From: an uncultured Clostridium sp.
Lineage (GTDB): Bacteria; Bacillota; Clostridia; TANB77; CAG-508
Direction of reading: 5' to 3'
NCBI GenBank assembly: GCA_930990555.1
Contig: CAKNPW010000013.1
Span: forward strand, 1 to 51,345
Length of the DNA stretch: 51,345 nt
Below, piece by piece: positions 43,010-51,345 of the stretch. The notes beneath the pieces were generated by a model, which worked only from the letters and a program-made list of their open reading frames with translations, searched no databases and was not told the DNA's origin. Position 1 is the first letter of the stretch. Each line of letters starts with the position of its first letter. The translations under genes were made by a program, and so were the position numbers.

Positions 43010-44509
43010 ATGATAAGTTCAAAAGATGGGATAATAGGTTTTGCTATAGGGGATGCAATGGGAGTTCCAGTAGAATTTACTAACAGAGAAAAATTAATGA
43101 GAAATCCTATAACATCAATGGAAGGTTTTATGAGTCATAATGTTCCAAAAGGGACTTGGTCAGATGATACATCTATGACAATAGCAACTATGGATTCAAT
43201 AATTAACACTAATGGTGATATTATTGCTAATGATATGGCAAATAGATTTTTGGAGTGGATGGAAAAAGGAAAATATACACCAGGTGGAAAAATTGTTGAT
43301 ATAGATAGAACAACTTTAAGAGCTTTAGGAAAATATAAAACGACTAGAAGAAGTGCAGTAAATTGTGGTTGTACAAGTAATACAGACAATGGTAATGGTT
43401 CATTAATGAGAATGCTACCAATAGTGTATTATTCATATTTGAATTGGTTAGAGCAGGACAAAATTTTAAAATTAGTTGCAGGTCTATCATCAATTACACA
43501 TGCAAATGAACTAGTAATTATGGGATGTTATATGTATGTTAATTATGCAATTGAATTATTAAACACAAATAATAGAAAAACTGCATATTCTAAAATTCAA
43601 AATTTAGATTACTCAATGTTTTCTATGCCAACAATACGAGCATATACTAGAATTTTAGATCATGAAATTTACCATTATGGTGTTGATGAGATTAAATCAT
43701 CAAGCTATATAGTAGATACTCTAGAAGCTGTTTTATGGGTACTTATAAATACAGATACATATAATCAAGCGATAATTGGAGCTATCAATTTAGGTAGCGA
43801 TACAGATACAATTGCTGCTTGTACAGGAGGTTTAGCTGGAATTATTTATGGTATAAAAAGTATTAATTCAGATTGGAAAATTGATTTACGTAAATATGCT
43901 GAAATTGTAGAACTTTGCGAAAAGTTTGACAAAATATTATATAACTTAAATGGAAAAGAAATTAATAATAATTCTATAAATAAAAATGATATATTAAGAA
44001 GAATAGAAATTGTAAATGAAGATATAATCAAGGTTCCAGCAGATGCATTAATTTGTGCTAATACATCTGGTAATTTAGGCAGAGGTGGAGAAGGTACTAT
44101 GTTTTCTAGAGCTGGTATAGAGTTAGAAAATAAATGTAAAGAATTTGATGAATTAAGTAGAGGACAAGCTAAAGTAACAAGAGCATATAGAATTAATACA
44201 AAGTATATTATTCATACAGTAGTACCAAAATGGTATGATGAGAGCGAAACAAACCAAAATGAAATACTTGGAGAATGTTATAAAAATTTTTTTAGAATTT
44301 CAGCAGATTATGATATTAAAAGTTTAGCAATTCCTACGCTTGGTATAGGAGCATGTAAGGCGCCAGTTGATATAGCAGTAAAAATTGCAATTGATAGTAT
44401 AATAAATAATTTTTACAGAAATTCAGATATAGAAAAAATATATATAGTTTGTAATGATTCTAGAATACAAAGAACATATGTAGAATACTTAAATAGTTTA
44501 TTAGATTAA
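43010..44509 (+). CDS. ADP-ribosylglycohydrolase fused to a macro domain
   Basis: 499 aa. Residues 1-315 are a DraG/ARH-type ADP-ribosylglycohydrolase: GFAIGDAMGVPVEF, the Mg-binding GTWSDDTSM, NGSLMRMLP and NLGSDTDTIAA. Residues about 325-499 are a macro domain: VPADALICANTSGNLGRGG, then TVVPKWYD and IPTLGIGACKAP. Both domains bind or remove ADP-ribose, so the protein is expected to reverse ADP-ribosylation of a protein, nucleic acid or metabolite. The TSGNLGRGG and FSRAG loops suggest a macro domain able to bind ADP-ribose. Its own ribosome site is GGAG; no ADP-ribosyltransferase gene is nearby. Confidence 0.88.
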   Translation: MISSKDGIIGFAIGDAMGVPVEFTNREKLMRNPITSMEGFMSHNVPKGTWSDDTSMTIATMDSIINTNGDIIANDMANRFLEWMEKGKYTPGGKIVDIDRTTLRALGKYKTTRRSAVNCGCTSNTDNGNGSLMRMLPIVYYSYLNWLEQDKILKLVAGLSSITHANELVIMGCYMYVNYAIELLNTNNRKTAYSKIQNLDYSMFSMPTIRAYTRILDHEIYHYGVDEIKSSSYIVDTLEAVLWVLINTDTYNQAIIGAINLGSDTDTIAACTGGLAGIIYGIKSINSDWKIDLRKYAEIVELCEKFDKILYNLNGKEINNNSINKNDILRRIEIVNEDIIKVPADALICANTSGNLGRGGEGTMFSRAGIELENKCKEFDELSRGQAKVTRAYRINTKYIIHTVVPKWYDESETNQNEILGECYKNFFRISADYDIKSLAIPTLGIGACKAPVDIAVKIAIDSIINNFYRNSDIEKIYIVCNDSRIQRTYVEYLNSLLD

Positions 44510-44514
44510 AAAAA

Positions 44515-44550
44515 TTGGTAGTAGATGTTTTTTCTACTGCCAAGTTTTTT
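44515..44550 (+). terminator. Intrinsic terminator after the ARH-macro gene
   Basis: TTGGTAGTAGA (44515-44525) with TCTACTGCCAA (44533-44543), one G-T pair, then T6. Confidence 0.88.
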
Positions 44551-44563
44551 GTGCAAGATATGA

Positions 44564-44601
44564 TATAGGGAGGGAAAAGGGGACGTTCCTTAAAATCCCT
44601 A
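44564..44601 (+). repeat. REP-like palindromic repeat, copy 10a
   Basis: ATAGGGAGGGAAAAGGGGACG then TTCCTTAAAATCCCTAT. It is the plus-oriented half of an inverted doublet; 44572-44591 is the exact reverse complement of 44664-44683. Confidence 0.9.
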
Positions 44602-44651
44602 TTTCATAGAAAATAGTATTTTAAGCATTTTATATGAAAATAAAAAAAGTA

Positions 44652-44685
44652 AATAGGGAAAAAAAGGAACGTCCCCTTTTCCCTA
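44652..44685 (-). repeat. REP-like palindromic repeat, copy 10b
   Basis: The minus-oriented half of the doublet. Read on the minus strand it begins TAGGGAAAAGGGGACGTTCC, and that TAG is the stop codon of dgt. Confidence 0.9.
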
Positions 44686-45888
44686 ATATTTTACAATGTC
44701 ATTATAAGTTTCTATTGCATAGCTATCTGTCATACCAGAAATATATGTAATAATAGCTTTTTGATAATCATGAATATCATTCATATTATATAAAATTTTA
44801 TTTTTTAAATGAGTTCTATCTGTTTCTATATTCCAATAACAAGAAATCCACTTTATAAATGTATCAATCACTTTATTGTAAAAAGGTTTAATACTGCTTA
44901 ATTTTTCTAAAGTATTCATTCCATCATAGCATTCATTTAAAGTGTTAAAAATTTCATTTAATATAAGACTAAAATATCTTTCTGAAGGTTTCATACATTT
45001 ATGTTTATAAATATATCTGTAATTAAATTCTTTTAATCTTTTGATTTTTTCAAAAGTAGTTTCAGAAAATTTTAAACCTTCTTCTATAGAGGAATTTATA
45101 CATAAATCGGCGATTAAATCGCCTATAATATTAGTATTGTTCAGATTTGCAGATTTAGGAAGTTCTAACAAATTATATAATTCTTCTAAATTGCTATCTA
45201 ATATTCCCATAGATATGGCATCTTCTATATCTCGACCTAAATATGAAATTTTATCAGAAATCTTTACTACGCAACCTTCCCAAGTATATGGAGAATATTG
45301 GTTAAGATTGATATAATTTTTTTCTAAATCGATAAATTCAGTTCTAGGTTTTAAAGATATTTCATCTATTTCACCACAGTGGGATATAATACCATCTCTT
45401 ACTGCATATGTTAGGTTTAGATTTTTTTCTTCATTATTAACGTTTGTTAGCAATTCTATATTATCAACAAAATTTAATCCATTTCTTTCATGCCAAAAAG
45501 ATTTTAGTCCGTTTTCGATGCAAAGTTTATTTAAGATTTGTTCACCTTTGTGACCAAAAGGACTGTGACCAATATCGTGAGATATAGAGATAGCTCTTGT
45601 TAAAGTTGTATTTAAGCCTAAGGCTTTTGCAATTGTATAACTTGTTGCATCAACATTATTTACATGTTCAATACGTGTACAAATATGATCATTTTTGGGT
45701 AAAAAAAATACTTGTGTTTTATGTTTTAATCGCCTATAAGCATTACAATATATAATTCTATCATAATCTCTTTCGAAATCAGAGCGTACATCATTTTCTT
45801 TTTTATATAATTCATCTTCTCGTGAAATTAAATTACTCCAATTTGGATTAGATGGAGTAGCAGAAACACTACTAAATTTAAAATCCAT
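44683..45888 (-). CDS. dgt: dGTPase-like dNTP triphosphohydrolase
   Basis: An HD-superfamily enzyme that splits dNTPs into nucleoside and triphosphate. 401 aa. Motifs: NAYRRLKHKTQVF, TRIEHVNNV (His), SHDIGHSPFGHKGE (HD and following His), then VRDGIISHCGE and SDKISYLGRDIEDA. GGAGG precedes the ATG. Its TAG stop is part of REP copy 10b. Substrate preference among dNTPs cannot be read from the sequence. Confidence 0.92.
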   Translation of the reverse strand: MDFKFSSVSATPSNPNWSNLISREDELYKKENDVRSDFERDYDRIIYCNAYRRLKHKTQVFFLPKNDHICTRIEHVNNVDATSYTIAKALGLNTTLTRAISISHDIGHSPFGHKGEQILNKLCIENGLKSFWHERNGLNFVDNIELLTNVNNEEKNLNLTYAVRDGIISHCGEIDEISLKPRTEFIDLEKNYINLNQYSPYTWEGCVVKISDKISYLGRDIEDAISMGILDSNLEELYNLLELPKSANLNNTNIIGDLIADLCINSSIEEGLKFSETTFEKIKRLKEFNYRYIYKHKCMKPSERYFSLILNEIFNTLNECYDGMNTLEKLSSIKPFYNKVIDTFIKWISCYWNIETDRTHLKNKILYNMNDIHDYQKAIITYISGMTDSYAIETYNDIVKY

Positions 45889-45905
45889 TTAAATACCTCC
45901 TATAA

Positions 45906-45935
45906 TTTATATGATAATAGTTTATCAAATATCAA
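45906..45935 (-). promoter_or_regulatory. Possible promoter of dgt
   Basis: On the minus strand TTGATA (45930-45935), 18-bp spacer, TATAAA (45906-45911). Confidence 0.45.
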
Positions 45936-46021
45936 AAGAAAAGTACATGAAAAATAGCAAGTTATATGTTAAAATATAGATAAGTTAATATTTGAACACA
46001 AGAAAAAAAGGGGGATATGTT

Positions 46022-46459
46022 GTGAAGAAAAAGAATACTAGAAAATATATAATTATAACGCTTATTATACTTATTGCTGTTGTTATATTAAGGTCAATAT
46101 ATATAGATAATCTCGGAATATATTATCCTACTATTATAAAACAAATAAAGGCAAATCTAATATTTGGATATGATTTATGTGAATATGATATAATGTTAAT
46201 AGATGTATATAAAGCAGCAAAAAACAATGATTATGAGTATGTAAAAGAAAATTATAAACATATAGCAGGTATTACTTTTCCAGAGTGGAGATGTAATATT
46301 TGTAAAAAGAAAGGTTTAAGTTATGATACACTATGTAGTGATTGTGCTAATGCAACTAATAGATGTGAGATATGTAGTGGGATAAAAATATTAGATGATA
46401 AAACAAGAACTGATTATGAACATTATATTTGGGATATTGTATATCATTATTATGAGTAA
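46022..46459 (+). CDS. Membrane-anchored small protein with Cys-rich zinc-ribbon-like motif
   Basis: 145 aa; no family recognised. A basic start and membrane helix (about 8-26), a middle of charged helices, then three Cys pairs: CNICKKKG, LCSDC and CEICSG, as in zinc-ribbon or treble-clef modules. GTG 46022 has GGGGGA 7 nt upstream; the earlier TTG at 45992 lacks a site. It has its own terminator before ctsR. Confidence 0.6.
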   Translation: MKKKNTRKYIIITLIILIAVVILRSIYIDNLGIYYPTIIKQIKANLIFGYDLCEYDIMLIDVYKAAKNNDYEYVKENYKHIAGITFPEWRCNICKKKGLSYDTLCSDCANATNRCEICSGIKILDDKTRTDYEHYIWDIVYHYYE

Positions 46460-46489
46460 AAAGTATGTGTTTTTTACGCATACTTTTTT
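46458..46489 (+). terminator. Intrinsic terminator before ctsR
   Basis: AAAAAGTATG pairs with CATACTTTTT across a T-rich loop, then a T-tract. Confidence 0.85.
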
Positions 46490-46519
46490 GTTTTCTCAAA
46501 AAAATTTTAAAAAAAGTAC

Positions 46520-46547
46520 TTGACATTAAAAAAAAAGGGAGTATAAT
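46520..46547 (+). promoter_or_regulatory. Sigma-A promoter of the ctsR operon
   Basis: Perfect TTGACA (46520-46525) and TATAAT (46542-46547) with a 16-bp spacer. Confidence 0.88.
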
Positions 46548-46559
46548 AAAATCTATAAA

Positions 46560-46576
46560 GGTCAAAGAAAGTCAAA
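46560..46576 (+). promoter_or_regulatory. CtsR operator
   Basis: A direct heptad repeat, GGTCAAA-GAA-AGTCAAA, matches the known CtsR box exactly. It sits around the expected transcription start of the operon, so CtsR would block its own promoter. A half-site, GGTCAAA (46657-46663), lies next to the ribosome site. Confidence 0.92.
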
Positions 46577-46678
46577 GTCAGAAACAAAAAAGACTTCAAT
46601 AAATGCCTTAAAGTACAATATAATTTATAATATGAATTTTAAAGAAAGTTCATAAAGGTCAAAAAAGGAAGTGAAGAA

Positions 46679-47128
46679 ATGAGAATATCAGATGTAATAG
46701 AAGATTTTATAAAAGAAATGCTAAAAACAGATGACGAACTAGAAATACAAAGAAATGAACTTGCTGAACATTTTAATTGTGTGCCTTCACAAATAAATTA
46801 CGTAATATCCACACGATTTAAACCTTCACAGGGTTATTATGTAGAAAGTAAAAGAGGTGGTGGTGGTCACATAACAATTAAAAAAATCAATGTAACGCAG
46901 AGTAATTATATAATGCATCTAATAAATAGCATTGGAGATACTTTAACTTCTAATGAAGTGGATATTTTCATAAGTAACTTATTGTCAGATGATATAGTAA
47001 CTAAAAAAGAGGCTAAACTTTTAAAAGTAGCAACAAGTGATAATGTACTTAGTGTACCAATCGATATAAAAGATACTTTACGAGCAAAAATATTTAAGAA
47101 TATGTTAATAAATTTGGTTGAAGATTAA
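46679..47128 (+). CDS. ctsR: Class III heat-shock repressor CtsR
   Basis: 149 aa. It has the winged-helix N-terminus (ISDVIEDFIKEML, then RNELAEHFNCVPSQINYVIS) with the glycine-rich wing RGGGGHI, which senses heat. The C-terminal domain is the dimer/McsB-contact part. It represses clp genes through the heptad operator upstream and is inactivated on stress by McsB/ClpC. First gene of the operon. Confidence 0.97.
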   Translation: MRISDVIEDFIKEMLKTDDELEIQRNELAEHFNCVPSQINYVISTRFKPSQGYYVESKRGGGGHITIKKINVTQSNYIMHLINSIGDTLTSNEVDIFISNLLSDDIVTKKEAKLLKVATSDNVLSVPIDIKDTLRAKIFKNMLINLVED

Positions 47129-47194
47129 TATCAAAACAAAATAAATATGTATGAACAATTTAACATTTATTAATTAAGATGGGAGGAATTTATT

Positions 47195-47767
47195 ATGAAA
47201 TGTCAAAATTGTGGTAGAAAAGAAGCAAATGTAAAATATACACAAATTATTAATGGTGTAAAAAAAGAAATGAATTTATGCGAGGATTGTGCAAGAGAAT
47301 TAGGAATAGGAAGAGAACTTAATTTTAATATGTCTATGAATTTGCCAAGCTTTTTAGGTGGATTCTTTGATGAATACAATATGGATTCATTTATTCCAAC
47401 AATCGGAGCTTTAAGAGAAGAAGGATGCAATACTTGTGGTACAACATACAATGAATTTGCAAATACAGGCTTATTTGGTTGTATGGATTGTTATGATATA
47501 TTTGCAGATAGATTAGATCCAATATTAAGAAATATACAAGGTTCTAACAGACATGTTGGCAGAAAAGCAAAAAGTTTGGATAAATCTATTGTAAAAAATA
47601 TGGAAGCTAAAAAGAAAGAACTAGAAAAGGATAAAGAAGCAAAGAAAGAAAATAAGAATACTAAAGAATCATTAGAGGAAGAATTAAAACAAGCTATTAA
47701 AGAAGAAAGATATGAAGATGCAGCAAAAATAAGAGATGAAATTAAAAAAATGAATGGTGATAAATAA
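47195..47767 (+). CDS. mcsA: McsA, activator of the protein-arginine kinase
   Basis: 190 aa. Zinc-binding Cys pairs: CQNCGRK, CEDCA, CNTCG and CMDC. The C-terminus has a UVR motif (ERYEDAAKIRDEIKKM). It activates McsB and helps deliver CtsR or damaged proteins to ClpC. GGGAGG precedes the ATG. Confidence 0.93.
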   Translation: MKCQNCGRKEANVKYTQIINGVKKEMNLCEDCARELGIGRELNFNMSMNLPSFLGGFFDEYNMDSFIPTIGALREEGCNTCGTTYNEFANTGLFGCMDCYDIFADRLDPILRNIQGSNRHVGRKAKSLDKSIVKNMEAKKKELEKDKEAKKENKNTKESLEEELKQAIKEERYEDAAKIRDEIKKMNGDK

Positions 47768-47802
47768 TAAAATCAGTAATTAATTCTTTAGGAGGGAAAA
47801 AT

Positions 47803-48819
47803 ATGCTAAATTGGTATTTACAAAGTGGAAAAGATTCAGATGTAATAATAAGTTCTAGAATAAGATTAGCAAGAAATATATCAAATTATCCATTTGAAAC
47901 AAAATGTAATGGAGCAAAAAAAGAAGAAATAACTAAATTAATAGAAGAAGCAGTAGTTGGTAACAAATATGGAATTAAGCTTTTAAGATTAAAAGACATG
48001 GATGATGTTACCATTAATAGTTTGATAGAAAAAAGGTTAATAAGTCCAGACTTTGTAAAAGGCAAAGATACTGCAAAAGCTATACTTATAAATGATGATG
48101 AAAATGTATGTGCAATGATACATACAGATGATCACATTAGTTTACAAGTATTTGGAGCAGGTCTAGAGTTAGACAATTTATTAAATCTAATTATTGAGCT
48201 AGATGAATATTTAGATGAAAAGTTAAAATTTGCATTTAACGAAAAATATGGATTTTTAACAGCATGCCCATTAGAGGCAGGAACAGCGATGAAGGCATCT
48301 GTAATGGTACATTTACCAGCATTGCAAATTACAGGTAATATGGGAAAAGTTTTAGAAATAATAAATAATTTTGGTATGAATGTAACAGGAATTCATGGGG
48401 AAGGTAGCAAATCCGAAGGCGCATTATATCAAATATCTAATAAACAAACTCTAGGAATTTCTGAAAAAGAAATTATAAAGAAATTAAAATTAATAACAGA
48501 TAAAATAATAGAGCAAGAGAGAATTGCAAGAAAATATTTAGGAAAAAATAGGTTAAATTTAGAAGACAGATTATATAGAGATTATGGTATTTTAACAAAC
48601 TGCAGAAAAATTTCAGAAAGTGAATGTAAGGATTTATTATCAACATTAAAATTAGGAACAGATTTAGGAATTGTTAATGAACTAACAGACTTAAAAATAA
48701 ATAAATTATTATTATATACACAAGATGCAAACTTACAAAAATATTTAGGAACAAAACTAGAAGGAATAGATTTAGATGCTAAAAGAGCAGAACTTATTAA
48801 AACAATTATAAAAGAGTAA
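47803..48819 (+). CDS. mcsB: Protein-arginine kinase McsB
   Basis: 338 aa of the guanidino kinase fold. ATP-phosphate-binding SSRIRLARNI near the N-terminus, the catalytic Cys region TACPLEAGTAMKASVMVHLP, and the GEGSKSEGALYQISNK loop are present. It marks proteins for ClpCP by arginine phosphorylation. AGGAGG precedes the ATG; 35 bases after mcsA. Confidence 0.95.
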   Translation: MLNWYLQSGKDSDVIISSRIRLARNISNYPFETKCNGAKKEEITKLIEEAVVGNKYGIKLLRLKDMDDVTINSLIEKRLISPDFVKGKDTAKAILINDDENVCAMIHTDDHISLQVFGAGLELDNLLNLIIELDEYLDEKLKFAFNEKYGFLTACPLEAGTAMKASVMVHLPALQITGNMGKVLEIINNFGMNVTGIHGEGSKSEGALYQISNKQTLGISEKEIIKKLKLITDKIIEQERIARKYLGKNRLNLEDRLYRDYGILTNCRKISESECKDLLSTLKLGTDLGIVNELTDLKINKLLLYTQDANLQKYLGTKLEGIDLDAKRAELIKTIIKE

Positions 48820-48833
48820 GGAGGTAGATATTT

Positions 48834-51287
48834 ATGACATATAAATTTACAAATAGCGCTCAAAATGTTTTAGAGATTGCAAAAGAAATTGCAATAGAAT
48901 TAGGACATAATTATATAGGAACAGAACATATATTGTATGGTTTAACAGAAGAGGAAAATGGTGTTGCAAGTAAAGTTTTAGAAAACCAAAATATAAATTC
49001 TGAAAACGTATTAGAAGAAATAGAAAATTTAATAGGTAGAGATGAAGGAAGAACTATAACAAGTTTAAGTTTTACACCAAGAACTAAAAGAGTGTTAGAA
49101 AATGCATTTTTAGAGGCAAGAAAACTAGACTCAGATTATATAGGAACAGAACATATTTTAATAGGAATAATGAGAGAAGCAGATAGTATTGCTGTAAGAA
49201 TCTTATTAGACTTAGGTATTAATCCACAAAAATTATATAATGAAATAGTAAAAGTATTAGAAGAAGATGAAGATATAAACAATGGGGAAGGTTCTCAAAA
49301 TAGAAAAACAGGAAGTTTTAATTCTACACCAACATTAAATCAATATGGAACAGATCTAACTAAAAGTGCAAGTCTAGGGAAATTAGATCCTGTAATAGGA
49401 AGAAAGAATGAAATAGAAAGAGTTATCCAAATTCTTTCTAGAAGAACAAAAAATAATCCTTGTTTAATTGGTGAACCAGGTGTTGGTAAAACGGCTGTAG
49501 TAGAAGGATTAGCAGAAAAAATTGTTCAAGGTGATGTTCCAGAAATTTTAAAGGATAAAAGAGTTGTAACAATCGATTTGTCTAGTATGATTGCTGGTGC
49601 AAAATATAGAGGAGACTTCGAAGAAAGAATAAAGAAAGCTTTAAATGAAGTAAAAAAAGCTGGAGATGTAATTCTATTTATAGATGAGATTCATACAATA
49701 GTAGGTGCAGGTTCAGCAGAAGGTGCTATAGATGCAGCAAATATTCTAAAACCTTTATTAGCTAGAGGTGAAATTCAATTAATTGGTGCTACAACTTTAA
49801 ATGAATATAGAAAATATATAGAAAAAGACAGTGCTTTGGAAAGAAGATTTAGTCCTGTAACTGTTAATGAACCAACTCATGAAGAAACTGTAGAAATCTT
49901 AAAGGGTATAAGAGATAAATACGAAGCTCATCATAATATAAAAATTACAGATGAAGCTATAAATGCAGCAGTAGAATTATCTAGCAGATATATTAATGAT
50001 AGATTTTTACCAGATAAAGCAATAGACTTAATAGATGAAGCTTCTTCAAAAATTAGATTATCTTCTTTAGAAGAGCCAGATAGTCTAAAAGAGATGGAAG
50101 AAAAAATAGAAAAGATGAATCAAGAAAAAGAAGCTACTGTAAAAGTACAAAAATTTGAGAAGGCTGCTAAAATAAGAGATGAAGTAAATAAATTAAAAGA
50201 AGAGTTAGAAACAGAGAAAAATAAATGGAAAAATAAAAAGACAAAAGCAATTCCAAAATTAACAGAAGAGGATATTGCTAAGACAATTGCAAGTTGGACA
50301 GGAATTCCAGCAGCTAAAATAACTCAAGATGAAAATAAGAAATTAAAGAACTTAGATAAAGAATTACATAAAAGAGTAATTGGTCAAAACGAAGCAGTAG
50401 AGGCAGTTGCAAAAGCAATAAGAAGAAGCAGAGTAGGACTTAAAAATCCTAATAGACCAATAGGTTCATTCTTATTCTTAGGACCAACAGGTGTTGGTAA
50501 AACAGAGTTATCTAAAGCATTGGCAGAAAGCTTATTTGGTACAGAAGATGCCATGATAAGAATTGATATGTCAGAATTTATGGAACCACATTCTGTTGCT
50601 AAGTTAATTGGTGCACCTCCAGGATATGTTGGTTTTGATGATGGTGGTCAATTAACAGAGAAAATAAGAAGAAAACCATATTCTGTAATATTGTTTGATG
50701 AAATAGAAAAAGCACATCCAGATGTTATGAATATGTTATTACAAATTCTAGAAGATGGTAGATTAACAGACAGCCAAGGTAGAACAGTTAACTTTAAGAA
50801 TACAGTAATAATTATGACATCAAATATAGGTGCAAGATTAATTACAGAAAAGAAATCTCTAGGATTTACAAATTCATCAGAAGAGGATGAAAATAAGGAA
50901 TATGAAGAAATCAAGAAAAATGTAATGGCAGAATTAAAGAAACAATTAAGACCAGAATTTATAAATCGTATTGATGATATTATAGTATTCCATAAATTAA
51001 ATGATGAAGAAATTAATAGTATTATAGACTTATTATTAAAGAATGTAGAACAAAGATTGGTAGAACAAGGTTTAAATATTAAAATTGATAAAACTGTTAA
51101 AGAATTAATTGCTAAGAAAGGTGTGGACAAAGAATTCGGTGCAAGACCACTTCGTAGAGCAATACAAAATATTGTAGAAGACAAATTAGCAGAAGAAATA
51201 CTAGACGGAAATATTAAACCTGGTGCAGAAGCAAAATTAGTAGCAAAAAACGATAAAGTAGAATTAAAAGTAAAAGCCACAAAATAA
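48834..51287 (+). CDS. clpC: AAA+ unfoldase ClpC
   Basis: 817 aa, Hsp100 family. Two N-terminal Clp_N repeats (about 1-145), first AAA module with Walker A GEPGVGKT (about 213), middle UVR-containing coil ([14 protein letters not shown], about 440-465), second AAA module with Walker A GPTGVGKT (about 550) and sensor [10 protein letters not shown]. It unfolds arginine-phosphorylated proteins for ClpP. Last gene of the operon, 15 bases after mcsB. Within the window it is followed only by a REP-like element. Confidence 0.97.
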   Translation: MTYKFTNSAQNVLEIAKEIAIELGHNYIGTEHILYGLTEEENGVASKVLENQNINSENVLEEIENLIGRDEGRTITSLSFTPRTKRVLENAFLEARKLDSDYIGTEHILIGIMREADSIAVRILLDLGINPQKLYNEIVKVLEEDEDINNGEGSQNRKTGSFNSTPTLNQYGTDLTKSASLGKLDPVIGRKNEIERVIQILSRRTKNNPCLIGEPGVGKTAVVEGLAEKIVQGDVPEILKDKRVVTIDLSSMIAGAKYRGDFEERIKKALNEVKKAGDVILFIDEIHTIVGAGSAEGAIDAANILKPLLARGEIQLIGATTLNEYRKYIEKDSALERRFSPVTVNEPTHEETVEILKGIRDKYEAHHNIKITDEAINAAVELSSRYINDRFLPDKAIDLIDEASSKIRLSSLEEPDSLKEMEEKIEKMNQEKEATVKVQKFEKAAKIRDEVNKLKEELETEKNKWKNKKTKAIPKLTEEDIAKTIASWTGIPAAKITQDENKKLKNLDKELHKRVIGQNEAVEAVAKAIRRSRVGLKNPNRPIGSFLFLGPTGVGKTELSKALAESLFGTEDAMIRIDMSEFMEPHSVAKLIGAPPGYVGFDDGGQLTEKIRRKPYSVILFDEIEKAHPDVMNMLLQILEDGRLTDSQGRTVNFKNTVIIMTSNIGARLITEKKSLGFTNSSEEDENKEYEEIKKNVMAELKKQLRPEFINRIDDIIVFHKLNDEEINSIIDLLLKNVEQRLVEQGLNIKIDKTVKELIAKKGVDKEFGARPLRRAIQNIVEDKLAEEILDGNIKPGAEAKLVAKNDKVELKVKATK

Positions 51288-51291
51288 TAAA

Positions 51292-51345
51292 ATAGGGATT
51301 TGGGGACGTTCTGGACTGCGGAAATTTTTGCCACAGCGTCCCTAT
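51292..51345 (+). repeat. Divergent REP-like element at the window end
   Basis: It begins like the family (ATAGGGATTTGGGGACG) but from TTCT on carries an unrelated middle (GGACTGCGG...GCCACAGCGTCC) before CCCTAT. It may be a longer family member or a mosaic. Confidence 0.75.

Noticed and set aside
84..51345. Dispersed repeats as a CRISPR array
   Set aside because: Copies are kilobases apart in both orientations, not regularly spaced, and no cas genes are present.

Overview
The window is about 51 kb of very AT-rich bacterial DNA. It suggests an anaerobic, probably spore-forming Clostridia (Firmicutes) chromosome. The evidence is a four-subunit ferredoxin-dependent pyruvate oxidoreductase, a CtsR-McsA-McsB-ClpC operon, a serine-type T-box upstream of serS, a YtaF-like sporulation membrane protein, a SpoVD/FtsI-type PASTA transpeptidase, a GerS/LolA-like protein, strong AGGAGG ribosome sites and sigma-A promoters with 16-18 bp spacing. 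I cannot name a species from the sequence alone. No tRNA, rRNA, CRISPR array or prophage block was seen.

Layout. 1-1.4 kb: a REP-associated tyrosine transposase (RAYT) and a small winged-helix protein. 1.6-6.9 kb: a giant membrane-anchored surface protein with about 15 degenerate repeats, two SpaA-like domains and a MucBP-like domain. 7.1-10.2 kb (minus): porCDAB. 10.4-12.1 kb: an unrecognised 544-residue protein. 12.3-16.1 kb: minD, a long-tailed minE, rodA and dusB. 16.3-17.3 kb: a GerS/LolA-like protein and a lone MazF. 17.5-19.4 kb (minus): two tandem HD-GYP proteins. 19.5-26.6 kb: smc, ytaF (minus) and a calcium-type P-ATPase. 26.6-32.8 kb: PASTA transpeptidase (minus), rsmA, sortase, a DUF951 protein, an unrecognised winged-helix protein and engB (minus). 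32.9-34.8 kb (minus): T-box, DUF1653 gene and serS. 35-37.4 kb: two unrecognised genes, lexA and two small unknowns. 37.5-40.9 kb (minus): a heterodimeric ABC exporter. 41-44.5 kb: short-chain dehydrogenase, YfcE-like phosphodiesterase, YgjP-like metallopeptidase and an ADP-ribosylglycohydrolase fused to a macro domain. 44.7-45.9 kb (minus): dgt. 46.0-51.3 kb: a small membrane protein, then ctsR-mcsA-mcsB-clpC.

The strongest window-wide signal is a dispersed palindromic repeat. It is about 33 bp, with ends ATAGGGATTT and AAATCCCTAT and core GGGGACGTTCC. There are about a dozen copies, always between genes. Two flank the RAYT gene, which makes a RAYT/REP(IN) system the natural reading. Several copies lie at gene 3' ends, and in at least three genes the repeat's own TAG is the stop codon; one pair forms a 20-bp perfect inverted doublet.

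Other points of interest are the MinE with a roughly 165-residue Lys/Glu-rich tail, the ARH-macro fusion, the complementary degenerate ATPase motifs of the ABC pair, and four unrecognised genes (10443, 31138, 34968, 35324) whose codon use looks less AT-extreme than their neighbours and which sit between their own promoters and terminators.
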